DNA of 64,000 nt from Lindgomyces ingoldianus (GCF_010093535.1 NW_022985180.1:131748-195747); one strand, 5' to 3'; counted from the stretch's first letter, positions 43,401 to 54,592 are shown. Program-made: numbers and translations. Notes: generated by a model from the letters alone, not told the origin.

Positions 43401-46400
43401 AGCCCATATCGAATTCCTTTCGGCATAACATGTTTCCGATTTCACGTCTGCCATTCTTCACAACTCGTGGGAGCGTTTTGGGTGCTGTAATCATTACACA
43501 ATATACCCGCAAGTGGTGTTCTTGGTACAGAACTTCCATGCAGCGCTCTGATAGGGAATCGAGGAATGCTATATCCAATTGCCGAGGCGGTCCACCGGGA
43601 TTCGTGGGTGCAGTCGATGCGGCCTGCGTTTCAATCAAAATAAAGGGCAGATATTCTCCATTTACATGCGCGTCGAAGGCCGAGCTGAATGCGATAAGCT
43701 TAAATATTTATCACCCACGACAAAGACTTACCAGTCATAAATCTTCGGCACCGCCTTCATGATGCTCACCACAAGATGCTGCACAAAAAAGTATCGGTGC
43801 TCAGCCTCGAGCACACCGTGTTCAACCCATTCTACTCGCTGCCGGATTCGGTCTTCGTAAAGGCCCAGGACAAAAATTTTGCCCTCGACAATAAAACCCA
43901 ACAGCCCAGTTCGAAGAAATTCCAACTCTAACAGCTGCGGGGTAGGACTGCCCTCAACGAATCTATATGGTCGAGCGTGGAAGATCGTTTCCGTGTGTTT
44001 TTGGAGTTGCCAAAAGCCCCCAGAGAGCGAAGGTGAATCGACCCATATCTCACCAATCATATACGGTGAGCACAGCAGATTCGTCTCAGGGTCGACTATC
44101 GCGAGTGTCGCATCCGGAATAGGATAACCAAAAGCCCCCACTATCATAACCCCGGGCTCATTGGCGCGTTTCCGTGCTTCCTCACCCATAGCAATGACGA
44201 CAACTTCGTTCATCTTCAAGGCTTCCTTGTCCAAAAGCACTTCCGTTAGCTCGGTCCGGCTTTTCTTTTGATTTGTTTTTTGGACAGTACCGCCGCCAAT
44301 AAGACTTGTATAGCCGTTGATTACGCTTGGGTCTTCAGCTTTCTTCTCCTCTTCATCAGACTCCTCCTCTTCCATGCTTAATGGACAGCCCATACGTTCT
44401 TCACCACCCAGCCAGTCTCTCACCGAGATGATCATACCACCATGCTCGGGCAAGCACAGTATTGGTGCAATTAATTCTCGAGCCCTATTGTTTCTCATCG
44501 GCCGCAACCATCGATCTCCGAGAATCTCGTGGAATTCGCAGTCAACAGTCAATGTGTCAATGAGACAGATCTTCACGGTCCCAAAATTTGGTTCCACTTT
44601 TTTTTGGAAACTCCGAGTAGCCATGGGATCTTGCTGGTAGTTATAGGCGGCGCGTTTCAGACCAGGGTAGTCGGCAACCATTATCGTTGTCCTGTACTTG
44701 GTAATAAGATGAGCGTACAGCCCAGGAGTCTCAACACTCTTTGCTTCCAACCAGATCGACGTGTGTCCGCCATATACAGCGAACAAAACACCAAGGATCA
44801 TCCCAGCGTTTTCACGAGGATCAAGATAGCTTAGAATGGTCTCGGCTGGAGAAGTCTTGGGAGGTCTTGCTATAAGGTTTCCGTTCCGGTCCCTTAGGCT
44901 GGAATTAAAGGTATCGGAATTGGGGCCCCCAATAGGGATTGTGGAAATCATGGCGCTAATGCATGCCATCTGGTGCATGATTGTTCGATGACTGAGCACA
45001 ACCCCCCTTAAATCGCCAGTTGGGGCACGGGAAAACTCAATATACGCCACTTCCGGAACCTGCAACGGTGGTGTGTCGTCGTGCTTTTTAGGATGATAAC
45101 TTCCAAACTCATTCGTCTTCCACCACTCAACTCCACTAGGCCACTTTAAGCGGTTCTGGCTGATGTCGCGGTGGAAGGCCTTAAGATTATTGTCGGTCGT
45201 GAGAGCGAGATGGGCTTGGGTGGTGGTTAGAAGAAGGATGAGCTTTTGATAGTCGTCCACACTGTTTATTGGAACGGCCACAACGCCAGCAATAAAACAT
45301 CCGAGCAACGCAACGACAAACTCGATAACTTCGGTATCGCGGTACACCAAAGCCACCCGATCACCACGGTACAGATTGCTTTTATCTCGAATAACCTTGG
45401 CTACCTTTTCTGCTCGGCTTGAGACTTTTTCCCATGGAATGGAGGCGGTCTCTTTACCCTTGGAGTCAAGTACCCAAAATGCGGTTTGGCGAGGATTGGC
45501 GCGTCCTCGATGGCGTAAAACAGCCCCGATATTGTCAAATTTTGACATTAACACATTGGAGTTGTGAGGATCGTAGACGTTGAATGGAAGGTCACGTGGC
45601 TCTAGGGGAAGCTGGCACTCAACGACTCCACCTGATGGCAAGTCGCTTGGTGCGAGCATTGGCGGAGGGATGGCAGCCGTCGGTGAGAACGCATCGCCGG
45701 AGGAATACCTATTTGGGCCGCCGTATGAGTCGCGATGATCCTGCATCTGCTGGCCGGTGAAGTCGGAAAAGTATCCCTGTTGCGAATCCAGCATTGTGCT
45801 AAGCCTGCTCGCGTCCCCGGGTTCAGCATATCCCCCATCATAGCCCTGTTGCGCATCCGGGTTGAAGACAAAGTCTGAATTGACCATAGTTCCGTCGCGA
45901 GAGTAGGGTTGTTCGGGAGTCTGCGGTCGGGGAAGGAGCTGTTCGCGCCCATACGTCGGCTGTTTCTGCAGCGAGGTGGTCCTGATTCCCAGCTGCTTCT
46001 CCTGGAAACGCCCAACCTGGCTTGGTGGATACGCCATGTATTCTGGAGCCCTCCCATTGTGCTGGCTCGGTGAGCGATAGGGAGATTCGGGGCGCGACGA
46101 ATCGTAGGACTGCCGGGGAGGACCCGACAGTGTTGCCAAAGTAGCGGAACGGGAGCCGGAGCCGGAGCTGTCTGGGCTATGGAGTCGAAGCTCGTTTCGC
46201 AGCTGCTCGGTCTGCGCTGGACCTAGAAACTGCGACAAAAGAAGAGTCCTCCGTTTCTCATATCTGGAGTAGTGTCAGAGCAACTGGATATTGCTACGGG
46301 GCAAAAGCAATGCTTGAAGAGAATGCTGACCCTTTCTGTGTGATGTCGCCTTCCTCCAGCTCATGCTCCAGCTCCTGCAGCCTTGCTTGGAGCTCCGGAT

Positions 46401-46413
46401 TGGACTCAGCCAT
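40492..46413 (-). CDS. cps1: CPS1/DIP2-type protein with DMAP1-binding and two AMP-binding domains
   Basis: Six exons: 46413-46331, 46263-43732, 43684-42258, 42211-41608 and 41536-40492 are the coding blocks seen (five exons, four introns of 46-71 bp), giving 1896 residues. The count is five exons; the introns join GYEKRRTLLLSQF, KIYDCSAFDAHVNGE, ADVYSRVRVHFAP and PGGCAVFQAGGLVVVVVE. A DMAP1-binding motif at the N-terminus and a disordered Pro/Gln/Tyr-rich stretch (about residues 60-240) precede two adenylate-forming domains (about 255-830 and 930-1600), then a disordered tail. The phosphate loop is poorly kept in both (YIEFSRAPTGDLRGVVLSH; TYWTPDQRR), as in the family. Relatives include Cochliobolus CPS1, linked to virulence, and animal DIP2. 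There are no condensation or carrier domains, so it is no NRPS. Confidence 0.93.
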
Positions 46414-46745
46414 GGCTGGTGTGGATGCGACAGTGTTGGAAGCTACAGGTGGGGGGTGAATGCGATGGGAGCGGGCGGCGACATGTCAAGGTGCGTCCAG
46501 CGCCACGGTTCTAGGGACGATGAAGGGGGCGCGCGAGGGGGAGGAGTGGAGAAAAAGGGCTACAGCGGTGAATGTAAGGCGCGCGCTCATTGACAGCTGG
46601 CTGGATTGCCCTGCGGTTCAGTCAAGTGGTCCAGGAACGCCGCAGGACCTTGATATGACGTTAGTGCTCGCGGGAGCACTTGGCGGCCCTCGTTCGGCAA
46701 ATCTTGTCCCTCTCTGGCAGGGTTTGCCAAGAGGTCGCTGACAGA

Positions 46746-46756
46746 CACGTGACGTC
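46746..46756 (+). promoter_or_regulatory. Overlapping E-box and CRE-like site
   Basis: CACGTGACGTC fuses a CACGTG E-box with a TGACGTC CRE-like half, about 195 bases before the thioesterase ATG. bHLH or bZIP binding is inferred from motif alone. Confidence 0.4.
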
Positions 46757-46762
46757 GCAATA

Positions 46763-46783
46763 CCTCGGCTGAACCGGCCTCGG
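46763..46783 (+). promoter_or_regulatory. Two CCTCGG fatty-acid-response motifs
   Basis: CCTCGG occurs at 46763-46768 and 46778-46783, 165-185 bases before the thioesterase ATG. CCTCGG is the core recognised by the FarA/FarB regulators of fatty-acid catabolism in Aspergillus; peroxisomal genes commonly carry it. The gene it precedes ends in a peroxisomal signal, which supports the reading. Confidence 0.6.
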
Positions 46784-46947
46784 GGACAGTGCAAGCATTG
46801 CTCGGGAGGACTGTTGCGGCCGACATGGAGGCTGATTCCATCCCTCGATGGCTGTATAATTTGTCGCAGCGCGTACCCGACTGACCCTCAGCAGCTCCTG
46901 CACTTGCAACTCCCTCGCGCCTGCCATTCGAATCCCCGCTCACCACA

Positions 46948-48123
46948 ATGTCCACTCTCATCCGTCCCCCCCCCAAAGACCCTTCTCAATCGGCCATAGA
47001 GAACGTGCTCGAGCTTACCCAACTCTCTGATATAGACCCTGACCTGTTCACCAACACCCGCCCCCTATGGCACCCCCCTGGCGCGCGTGGAATTTATGGA
47101 GGAGCTGCCATCGCGCAGTGTCTGGCCGCGGCTCAGAGGACAATCCCTAAAGACTTCACAATTCACTCAATGCACTGCTATTTTGTCCTTGCCGGTAACT
47201 CGGAAATACCAATCATATACCATGTAGAACGCGTGCGCTCGGGAAAGTCGTTCGCGACGAGGACGGTGCAGGCGCGGCAGAGAGGCAAGGTCATCTTTAC
47301 TACGACCATGAGCTTCGTCCGGGAGAACAGTGGAGGCGAGCAGCGAGTTGAGCATTCTACCGAAATGCCTGGCATCCCAGGTCCTGTTGAGGGCATGGAC
47401 GATCTTGACTATGGCGGGTCGCCTTCAGGACCCTTTCAAAGCCAGCGCATCGAGATCCTAAACAGTACGTCTGAGATAAGAACTTCCTGGTAAATACTCT
47501 TAACCGAAGCCTAGATGACTCGCCGCATCCTCATACTAAGAAGACGAGGCAATGGATAAAGGCTCGTGGCCAGATCTCTCCCGCCGGAGGCCATGAGGCC
47601 CACCTTTCTGCCCTGGCATATATGTCGGATAGTTACTTCATCGGCACCATCGCCCGTGTACACAAGCTCTGGCGATACTCCGCTGTGCGGAAGAGCAACA
47701 CCAAATCAAGTATTGACGAGGACGTTCTGAAGAAGCTGCTCGCCATGGATGACGAGTCCCTCAGACGCGTAAAGTTTATGGATCAGGCCGACATTGAACG
47801 ACTGCGCAAGTACAAGAATGGCGAGAACCCTTCCGACGACAAGCCAGAAATTGGAATGATGGTCAGTTTAGATCACACTATTTATTTCCACAACCCAAGG
47901 AATTTCAGAGCAGACGACTGGATGTTCACAGAAATGGAGACCCCGTGGACAGGCGATGGTCGTGGACTGGTCTTTCAGAAGATATTCTCTCGCGATGGCA
48001 AACTCATTGCAACTTGCGTCCAAGAGGTCAGTGCATCCTGTCTGGGACAAGATTCTGAGGATTTGAGCTGACTACGTAAAGGGCGTCGTACGATTGAGGC
48101 AGCGCGGTGACAGCAAGTTGTGA
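46948..48123 (+). CDS. Peroxisomal acyl-CoA thioesterase (TesB/ACOT8 type)
   Basis: Three exons, 46948-47464, 47515-48026 and 48082-48123, give 356 residues. The enzyme hydrolyses acyl-CoA to free acid and CoA, serving beta-oxidation. Two hotdog halves are seen: N-terminal with RGIYGGAAIAQCLAAA, HSMHCYFVLAG and VERVRSGKSFATR; C-terminal with ALAYMSDSYFIGT, VSLDHTIYFHNP and GDGRGLVFQKIFSRDG. The last exon has only 14 codons and ends GDSKL, a canonical PTS1 for peroxisomal import. If the last intron is kept, the frame ends after 14 different residues without SKL. Divergent from cps1. Confidence 0.95.
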
Positions 48124-48899
48124 AAGACGGCAATGCTTTCGATAATAGTTTGACGTCGATTTAGCGCGGTTTAGACTTTATAGACCCCTATCAGTTGTAT
48201 TTTACCACGGTCTTGGGGTGTTCCTCTACAAGCGAACGCCTTTCTTTCTATGTACCAATTTGAATCTCTGTTTGAGGCCCTTGATATTTTTTCTGTTCCG
48301 CGTCATACAGGGCAATATCGTCTTAGCACTTCAATATTTACCAAGGTCAATTTCTATTGCCACAAACAAGTGGAACAGTCCGTTCGGCCGCTGCGCAGCC
48401 CTCAATACTACCTGGGGTTGTTGCATTTAAGTTCCGGAAACTTATGGAACGGTTTCAGACCCGTGGGTGAGTTCTTGATCGATCACATGGATCACCAGGC
48501 CCTTTACCGATCCTTCGAAGGATTCCCATACCTCGCATAGGGCTGCAAGATCTGCATACATGTTCCTTCTTGACTACACCCAAACTTTCGATCTGGATCC
48601 TATCATGTAACGATGTGCCTGCTGTAGCTACCGGATCGTTCCACAACGTAGGTTCCATGAGATACTGGATAATTCCCCCCATCACGACTTAAGACCACGA
48701 CGTGACCATAAAGGTCCAGGAGCTGGGGGGTTTCTAGGAGGGTGGCAAGCCCTACAGGTCACTTCAAAATTAACTCGCTCGTTCGATCTCTCGCCCTCCA
48801 AGGTACCAACGGATGTTCGAGTAAGCTGCATTTGCGTACTCGCGTTCACTGAGCACTCCTAATAATATATTCTAGACTTCTTCAGCTTGATAAATTTAA
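48124..48899. other. Intergenic region after the thioesterase gene
   Basis: Ordinary-composition sequence, no gene seen. The right end grades into the degenerate host gene that was split by the retrotransposon. Confidence 0.4.
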
Positions 48900-49404
48900 A
48901 TGCCATTGGGGCCAGCTTCACCGGTTCCTCGCCACTTGCAAACGTCACTGCTTTCAGTACTTCGACACTGGATGCCATGGCGACTGATATACCTAATGGT
49001 ACCTCTGAGTTCTGAGACTAACGCTGCAGTTGACGAACTTACTGACGAAGGCAAAATCCGAGCAATGCCGCTCAACGCCAGCCTACATCCTAGTCATATA
49101 TTTTTATGACAAAGCGTGGTCTAGTTCAAGCGTAACAATAGCCACATGATCACGACCTACACCAGAACCTATACTAGAACTACCCCTAGCGTGCCAGACC
49201 CCAATGCTAGCTTCGAAATACTATGCGATGGACTTCAGCAACTTGACTCTCCTAAGGAGGCTTCAACCGGTCACAACAATTAAATGTAGTGTAATCGATA
49301 CGGGCCTATCGCACCCAGGGACGATTGTCACCGCAGACCCAAATTCCCACGACGAAGGCGGAATAATAGTCGCTGGAGGTCAATTTGTCGTTATATCTGG
49401 CACT
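48900..49404 (+). pseudogene. 5' part of a host gene split by the Copia element
   Basis: Ser/Thr-rich degenerate coding sequence (NAIGASFTGSSPLANVTAF, later WSSSSVTIA) with stops and frame changes. The final part reads TIVTADPNSHDEGGIIVAGG and then QFVVISGT up to the LTR. The same frame resumes exactly after the target duplication at 58811 as TIFISPTR. The product resembles secreted or surface fungal proteins with VISGT-type repeats; I do not know its function. The true start is not determinable. Confidence 0.7.
49400..49404. repeat. Target site duplication GCACT (left copy)
   Basis: GCACT directly before the left LTR, matched by GCACT at 58806-58810 after the right LTR. Five-base duplications are normal for LTR integrases. 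Confidence 0.95.
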
Positions 49405-49684
49405 TGTCCGTACGCAGCAGCAGCGTCACAGTCTGGATACGAGCGATCGCGCACGAGCAGGACCACGTATCTCTGTCACATGATGCTTGTGCGCGAACCT
49501 CTGTGCGCAAACATCTAGATATCCCCCTTTTCCTCTGTACAGAGGAAAAGTAAGAGCAATAGAACTAGAAACATGTTGCCCTTACCTTACCTACCTTGTA
49601 CGCTGTGCACACTGTACACTACTCTTACTTTTACTACTTAAGTGCTTATACTATAAGCAGCTAGCTATTAGAGCCTATTTAACA
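49405..49684 (+). repeat. Left LTR of the Copia element
   Basis: 280 bp from TGTCCGTACGCAGC to TATTTAACA. Alignable over its whole length with 58526-58805 without gaps. It is less mutated at its outer end and more mutated (T-rich) at its inner end than the other copy. Confidence 0.95.
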
Positions 49685-49720
49685 CTAATTAGTAGTTAAT
49701 TTAATTAACTATAAATTAGC

Positions 49721-49844
49721 AAAAGTAATAATAAAGTACCTATGCTTTATAAAGTACTTTGTTTTATTACTTATTCTTTAGGAAAAGTAACAATAAAGCA
49801 CTTACGCTTTATAAAGTACTTTATTTAGTTACTTATTTTTTAGA
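49721..49844 (+). repeat. Tandem repeat, 2 x 62 bp, in the Copia leader
   Basis: Two head-to-tail copies beginning AAAAGTAAYAATAAAG at 49721 and 49783, period 62, differing by transitions. It abuts directly the next repeat array. Confidence 0.85.
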
Positions 49845-50192
49845 ATAGCAGATTAATTCTTTACATTATATAGTAAGCTCTGCTACTATATAAAGCAAAG
49901 AGAAAATAGTGTAAGACGCACACTAAAGCTACTAAAGCTGTATAACCTAGTAGCTAGATAATAGCACATTAATCCTTTACATTATACAGCAAGCTCTGCT
50001 ACTGTACAAAGTAAAGAGGAGATAGTGTAAGGCGCACACTAAAGCCACTAAAGCTGCATAACCTAGCAGCTAGACAATAGCACATTAATCCTTTGCATTG
50101 TACAGCAAGCTCTGCTACTGTACAAAGTAAAGAGGAGATAGTATAAGGCGCATACTAAAGCTATTAAAGCTGCATAACCTAGCAGCTAGATA
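49845..50192 (+). repeat. Tandem repeat, 3 x 116 bp, in the Copia leader
   Basis: Units start at 49845, 49961 and 50077 (ATAGCASATTAATYCTTT) and a fourth is begun at 50193. The exact 116-bp period is kept despite many transitions between units. It lies between the LTR and the Gag remnant, thus in the untranslated leader. Confidence 0.9.
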
Positions 50193-51877
50193 ATAGCAGT
50201 ACTTATATAATCTACTAAAAAAGTAATTAACTATACTATTATAATAAAATCTTATTAGTAACTAACAACTCTATGTAATAATAAAAAGAATAAGAAATAA
50301 TTTCTATTATATAAATAACTTATAAAGGACATAGAGATATTAGAGGTAACACTATAAAATAAGACTAGCCTAGAGTACTAGAATAATAAGATTAACATAT
50401 TAAAGGCTTTAATAAGCTTATAGACTTAATTATATATAAGTTACATAATTACTAATCTATATATAATAACTTAGAAAAGCGCTACTCTTTTAAGTGCGTA
50501 CATAAAGGATTTTAAAGGATAGACACTATAAAACTTCTTAGCACTTAGCTACATGTTTAAAAGGGAGCTTATATAAGTGCTAGAGGACAAAGGAATTACA
50601 CTACAGCTAAGCACTAAAGGTACCTAAGCCTAGAAGCTGTATAATATAGCATAAAAAAAAGTAATTACACTAGAAAAGCTTTATATATAACCTTTATTAC
50701 TATATAAGGCTCTACATAGAAGCAGACTAAACATAATGCTGCTATTAACACTAAATGTACTAGTATTACTTGCTTCTACACCTTAGCTAGCACTACACTA
50801 ATTACTGTACAAATAATACATGCTACTCTACCTAACGCCTGCTCTACACCCTTAATCATACACACTACCGCCTGCAGTAGTGTATGCACCACTAATACTA
50901 CCTGCACAATCTATACTATATTACAACCTGTATAAACTTCTACTCTAAAGAGAAACTGCTAAAGAAAAACTTTTAGTAAATAAGATTATATAATTTTAAA
51001 AAGCATAAAAAAAAATAATAACTATATAAGTTAACTATATAACATTTTTATAAATAAAATAAAAATTTTTATTAATTTATGTTAATAGCTAGATATTTAG
51101 AAAACTTAGTATGTAGACATCTTTCTAGACATTCTAAAAAGTTAGGTAAATATGTACTATATGTATAACATAGGCCCTAGATATAACTAGAAGCATTTAT
51201 ATAACACCTTAAGTAGTTACTTTAACACTAATGTAAACTATAGCTAGTACTAGATAAACTAGATAATAATAACTTTTATATAATGCTAATAAAAAAACTT
51301 TAATAAGAGTTTATATAAAGTTTTTAAAATAATAATTAACAAGCTTACACTTACATAAAAAGCACTAAGAATAAAATTCTAAGAGGATGTTCTACTGCAC
51401 ACTGCTATTATATAAGCTTATTAAGGATAACTAAAACTAGAACATGCTATGTTTACTATTAAGCTCTTATGTAAAGCCTTATTTAGTAACTTATAAGCAT
51501 TACTTTAAGTTACTATAGACTAAAAGGTAAACTAATACCTCTAGAAACTGCCTAATGCATACTATATAAACTGCTAATACAACTCCGCACAACAAGAGTC
51601 TACATAATAAAAAGGAAGCCTTTCTTTGCATAAAAAAGAATAATGTAGAAGATCTTTATCTAGGTTTAGGCTATAATCTAGAGACAACTGCACATAGATA
51701 AAGAAGTGCTTTGTCTGCTATAAAAAAGAATGTTAGTTATTAAACTACTTTTATAATAACTATACATAAGCAAAAAACTAGTACATTACCTTATATAAAA
51801 ATTTCTATAATAAGACCCTATTATGTAAAGCTATTACTTTGTACATCTAAAACTTTAAAAGTTACCTTAAAGAAAAG
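50193..51877 (+). pseudogene. Copia Gag remnant with zinc knuckle
   Basis: AT-rich, stop-filled sequence. At 51707-51733 the plus frame reads CFVC followed by KKEC, the start of the C-x2-C zinc knuckle found at this place in fungal Copia polyproteins. The rest of Gag is not readable by eye. The nested element interrupts the polyprotein just after it. Confidence 0.7.
51873..51877. repeat. Target site duplication AAAAG (left copy of the nested element)
   Basis: AAAAG precedes the left 175-bp LTR and is repeated at 54588-54592. Confidence 0.9.
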
Positions 51878-52052
51878 TGTCACAGTTATGTTACAGCTAT
51901 CTAACCCCTAAGTACCCTAAGGGCTTAGCACAGGGTATATAGGCTCCTCGGCCTCCGTACCTCTGCCTCCGACCCTAAGGTTTACTCTCGTTACCCCCCC
52001 TATCCTGCATTCCCTCTCTGTGACCTGTGTTTCCTGCTCGATACCTCTCACA
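51878..52052 (+). repeat. Left LTR of the nested element
   Basis: 175 bp, TGTCACAGTTATG to CCTCTCACA. Differs from the right copy at five positions, all transitions. Confidence 0.95.
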
Positions 52053-52343
52053 TTGTAAACCTTCACATATCCCCTTGGGATGAGCAGTCCGCGCAGCGCA
52101 GCTGGAGGAGGCTTGACCCTATTAATTTTGATGGCAACAACGCTTGCTACAAAACAAGCTAAGTTAAACAAGCCTAGGTATCGCAACTAACAGGAGATGC
52201 AGGTACTCCTCATCCTTGATCGTCAGCTTGCGAGCCGCCCATCCACCGAGCCGCCCATGCCCCGTCATTGATCCGAGCCCTCACCGGCTACTTTGCGTAC
52301 GCGCACCGATTGAGCGTTCAAGCTCTCGAGCGGATACAGTGGT

Positions 52344-52618
52344 NNNNNNNNNNNNNNNNNNNNNNNNNNNNNNNNNNNNNNNNNNNNNNNNNNNNNNNNN
52401 NNNNNNNNNNNNNNNNNNNNNNNNNNNNNNNNNNNNNNNNNNNNNNNNNNNNNNNNNNNNNNNNNNNNNNNNNNNNNNNNNNNNNNNNNNNNNNNNNNNN
52501 NNNNNNNNNNNNNNNNNNNNNNNNNNNNNNNNNNNNNNNNNNNNNNNNNNNNNNNNNNNNNNNNNNNNNNNNNNNNNNNNNNNNNNNNNNNNNNNNNNNN
52601 NNNNNNNNNNNNNNNNNN
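52344..52618. other. Assembly gap (275 N)
   Basis: The right flank is a degenerate tandem repeat, a likely cause. Any open frame across it is an artefact. Confidence 0.99.
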
Positions 52619-52634
52619 TATCCGAATGGCCGTC

Positions 52635-52740
52635 GGCCTATACCTGGATGGCTTTGGACCGCACCTGGTTTGCCTCCGGGCCGTATCTAGATCGCCTACA
52701 GGCCTCCTAGATAGCTTTGGGCTACATCTAGTTTGCTAGC
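52635..52740 (+). repeat. Degenerate ~66-bp tandem repeat beside the gap
   Basis: GGCCTATACCTGGATGGCTTTGG at 52635 recurs as GGCCTCCTAGATAGCTTTGG at 52701, each followed by a related CTGGTTTGC / CTAGTTTGC. More units may fill the N gap. Confidence 0.65.
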
Positions 52741-54395
52741 AAACTATGCAAGGTTTAGCAACTGAATTTTTTCAAACCAACCTTAGCTACCTCTTTCCAA
52801 GGGCTCAGGACGCGCCCTAAGAAGGAGGGGGATAGGTAGACTATCCCTACTATTAGCCCTATCCTATGAGCTACTACCTACCTTGGCGAAGGCAGGTAAG
52901 AAGGAAGGGTGGGACATGGAGGTTCCTCCTTAGGGAGATCTCCTATTAAAGTCAACTTAGTCGCACCAGTACTAGACAGCGTACAGGCTGTTACTGGATA
53001 GCCTATAGGCCCTACTAGATTGTAGTTGCTTTAAGCTGCGGCTTGCAATTACACTGAGCTGCGGCTCCACTGCACAGAGATTTAGACAATATTAGACAAT
53101 AGGCCTCGCCTGATTAAGTCTAGTTGCATGTACAGCATTACTGCCTGGTGCCATCGCATATGCCTTTGTGTATTCTAGCAAAGCAATGCCTTGCAGTTCT
53201 TGCTAAGCCCGCCAGCTTGTGCAACCTCCTGTGCCGTACAGCCCCTATAGCAATGCTCACCAGCCCAGGAGCTTATAGCTGTGGCAATGTACGCCCTCAC
53301 AATAAGCTTAACACCTTATTTGTAAGGATGTAAAGCGCTTAATCCCCGCTTTGCATAGTCGCGCTGGAAGTTGAGCCTGACGTCCCTCAATTACACGTAT
53401 CTAGCACTGTCGCTGCGAGGTCTGGCCACCTTGTGGTAGCAGTGCAGAGCCGCGACACCGGGTTGCTGTGTCTACCTGTTATGTCGCTAGCCTACATGGT
53501 TAGCATCCTGTCCTACCTATGACGTTCGTGTCGTCATCTATCTCCTTTAGCTTCTTTGACAATTGACCTCTAGCTGGAAGAGCTCTCAATGTCAAATTTG
53601 GGCTTGCCACTGCAAGGCTGTCTAGCTCCATGCGCTTACCGAGCACGTGCCGTACGAGCTGAGTACGCCTAGCGTCCTGCTATCCATGCGATAGCTCTCT
53701 GCCTAATATGGTATGCCAGAGAGGTGGGGAAACACGCGTACAGCTTGGGGAGCTGTCACCCACGCTCGCACCTGACTACCAGCATGGCAATGCTCCCAGC
53801 GAATAGCAACTCCCCTCAAGCATTTCGCGTACGGAGAAAGAACTGGCGGAACACCGCCCAGTTCGGCATCTGATTGCTGTAACCATACACTAGGGCACAT
53901 GCAGGCTTTGCATGGTATCTTCAAACGCTCAGCGCGCGGAGATAGCCCGGTGCGGGAACGGTACATCTATGGATGCCCTCTGATGCCTGCGGGTATCAAC
54001 TACCTTGGGACCTTTGAAAGCGGACCTTGACTGAATGGTGAGGATGTAAAGTCGCAATCTTAAGTTGCTTATATTTAAGCGGGCTGTTTAATTGCGGGCT
54101 ATCTGCTTTATCCAGCCTCTAAAGGTCTACTAGGCTTAACCTGAAGCACCTGGTTGCACTTCTCCTGACACGGTTTTCCCTCACTGAGGTTTTCCGGAGT
54201 TCAGTCACCAGTGATGGGTACTGCCCAGGCGTGACCCGTACGGTCACCACCGCAGGTCCGCCTATGGCCAGTGCAAGCTTTGTGGCTGACTATGTACTCT
54301 TTTTTCCTCCTAGGTTTTTAATGAGGCTAGTCACACTACTTTTGTACATAGAATTTGACACTACCTATCCTTTTCTAGGTCTCGGGACGAGCCCT

Positions 54396-54409
54396 AAGAA
54401 GAGGGGAGG
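54396..54409 (+). other. Polypurine tract of the nested element
   Basis: AAGAAGAGGGGAGG, all purine, ends three bases before the right LTR. It is the expected plus-strand primer site. A related copy (AAGAAGGAGGGGGA) occurs near 52819-52832. Confidence 0.75.
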
Positions 54410-54412
54410 CTA

Positions 54413-54587
54413 TGTCACGGTTATGTTACAGCTATCCAACCCCTAAGTACCCTAAGGGCTTGGCACAGGGTATATAGGCTCCTCGGCCTCTGTACCTCTG
54501 CCTCCGACCCTAAGGTTTACTCTCGTTACCCCCCCTATCCTGCATTCCCTCTCTGTGACCTGTGTTTCCTGCTCAATACCTCTCACA
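54413..54587 (+). repeat. Right LTR of the nested element
   Basis: 175 bp, TGTCACGGTTATG to CCTCTCACA, followed by AAAAG (54588-54592). Confidence 0.95.
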
Positions 54588-54592
54588 AAAAG

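Larger units (their letters stand above)
46414..46947. promoter_or_regulatory. Bidirectional promoter of cps1 and the acyl-CoA thioesterase gene
   Basis: 534 bases between divergent start codons. The half next to the thioesterase carries a CACGTGACGTC composite site and two CCTCGG motifs, listed separately. Confidence 0.6.
51878..54587. mobile_element. Nested non-autonomous LTR element
   Basis: 2.7 kb bounded by two 175-bp direct LTRs with TGTCAC..TCACA ends and an AAAAG duplication. Base composition is ordinary, in sharp contrast to the AT-rich host element, so it arrived after the Copia copy was RIP-mutated or escaped RIP. I see no gag, protease, integrase or reverse transcriptase, so it depends on another element (LARD/TRIM-like). 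A purine tract at 54396-54409 stands just before the right LTR, as a polypurine primer should, which sets the orientation to plus. A 275-N gap lies inside. Confidence 0.93.

Noticed and set aside
40492..46413. Non-ribosomal peptide synthetase
   Set aside because: Two adenylation folds are present but there is no condensation, carrier or thioesterase domain, and the DMAP1-binding start marks the CPS1/DIP2 family.
49845..50192. Possible CRISPR-like repeat array
   Set aside because: Units of 116 bp are contiguous without spacers, inside an LTR element of a eukaryote.
52216..52710. Open frame of ~164 codons across the 275-N gap
   Set aside because: Most codons are N. It is an artefact of the gap inside the nested LTR element.
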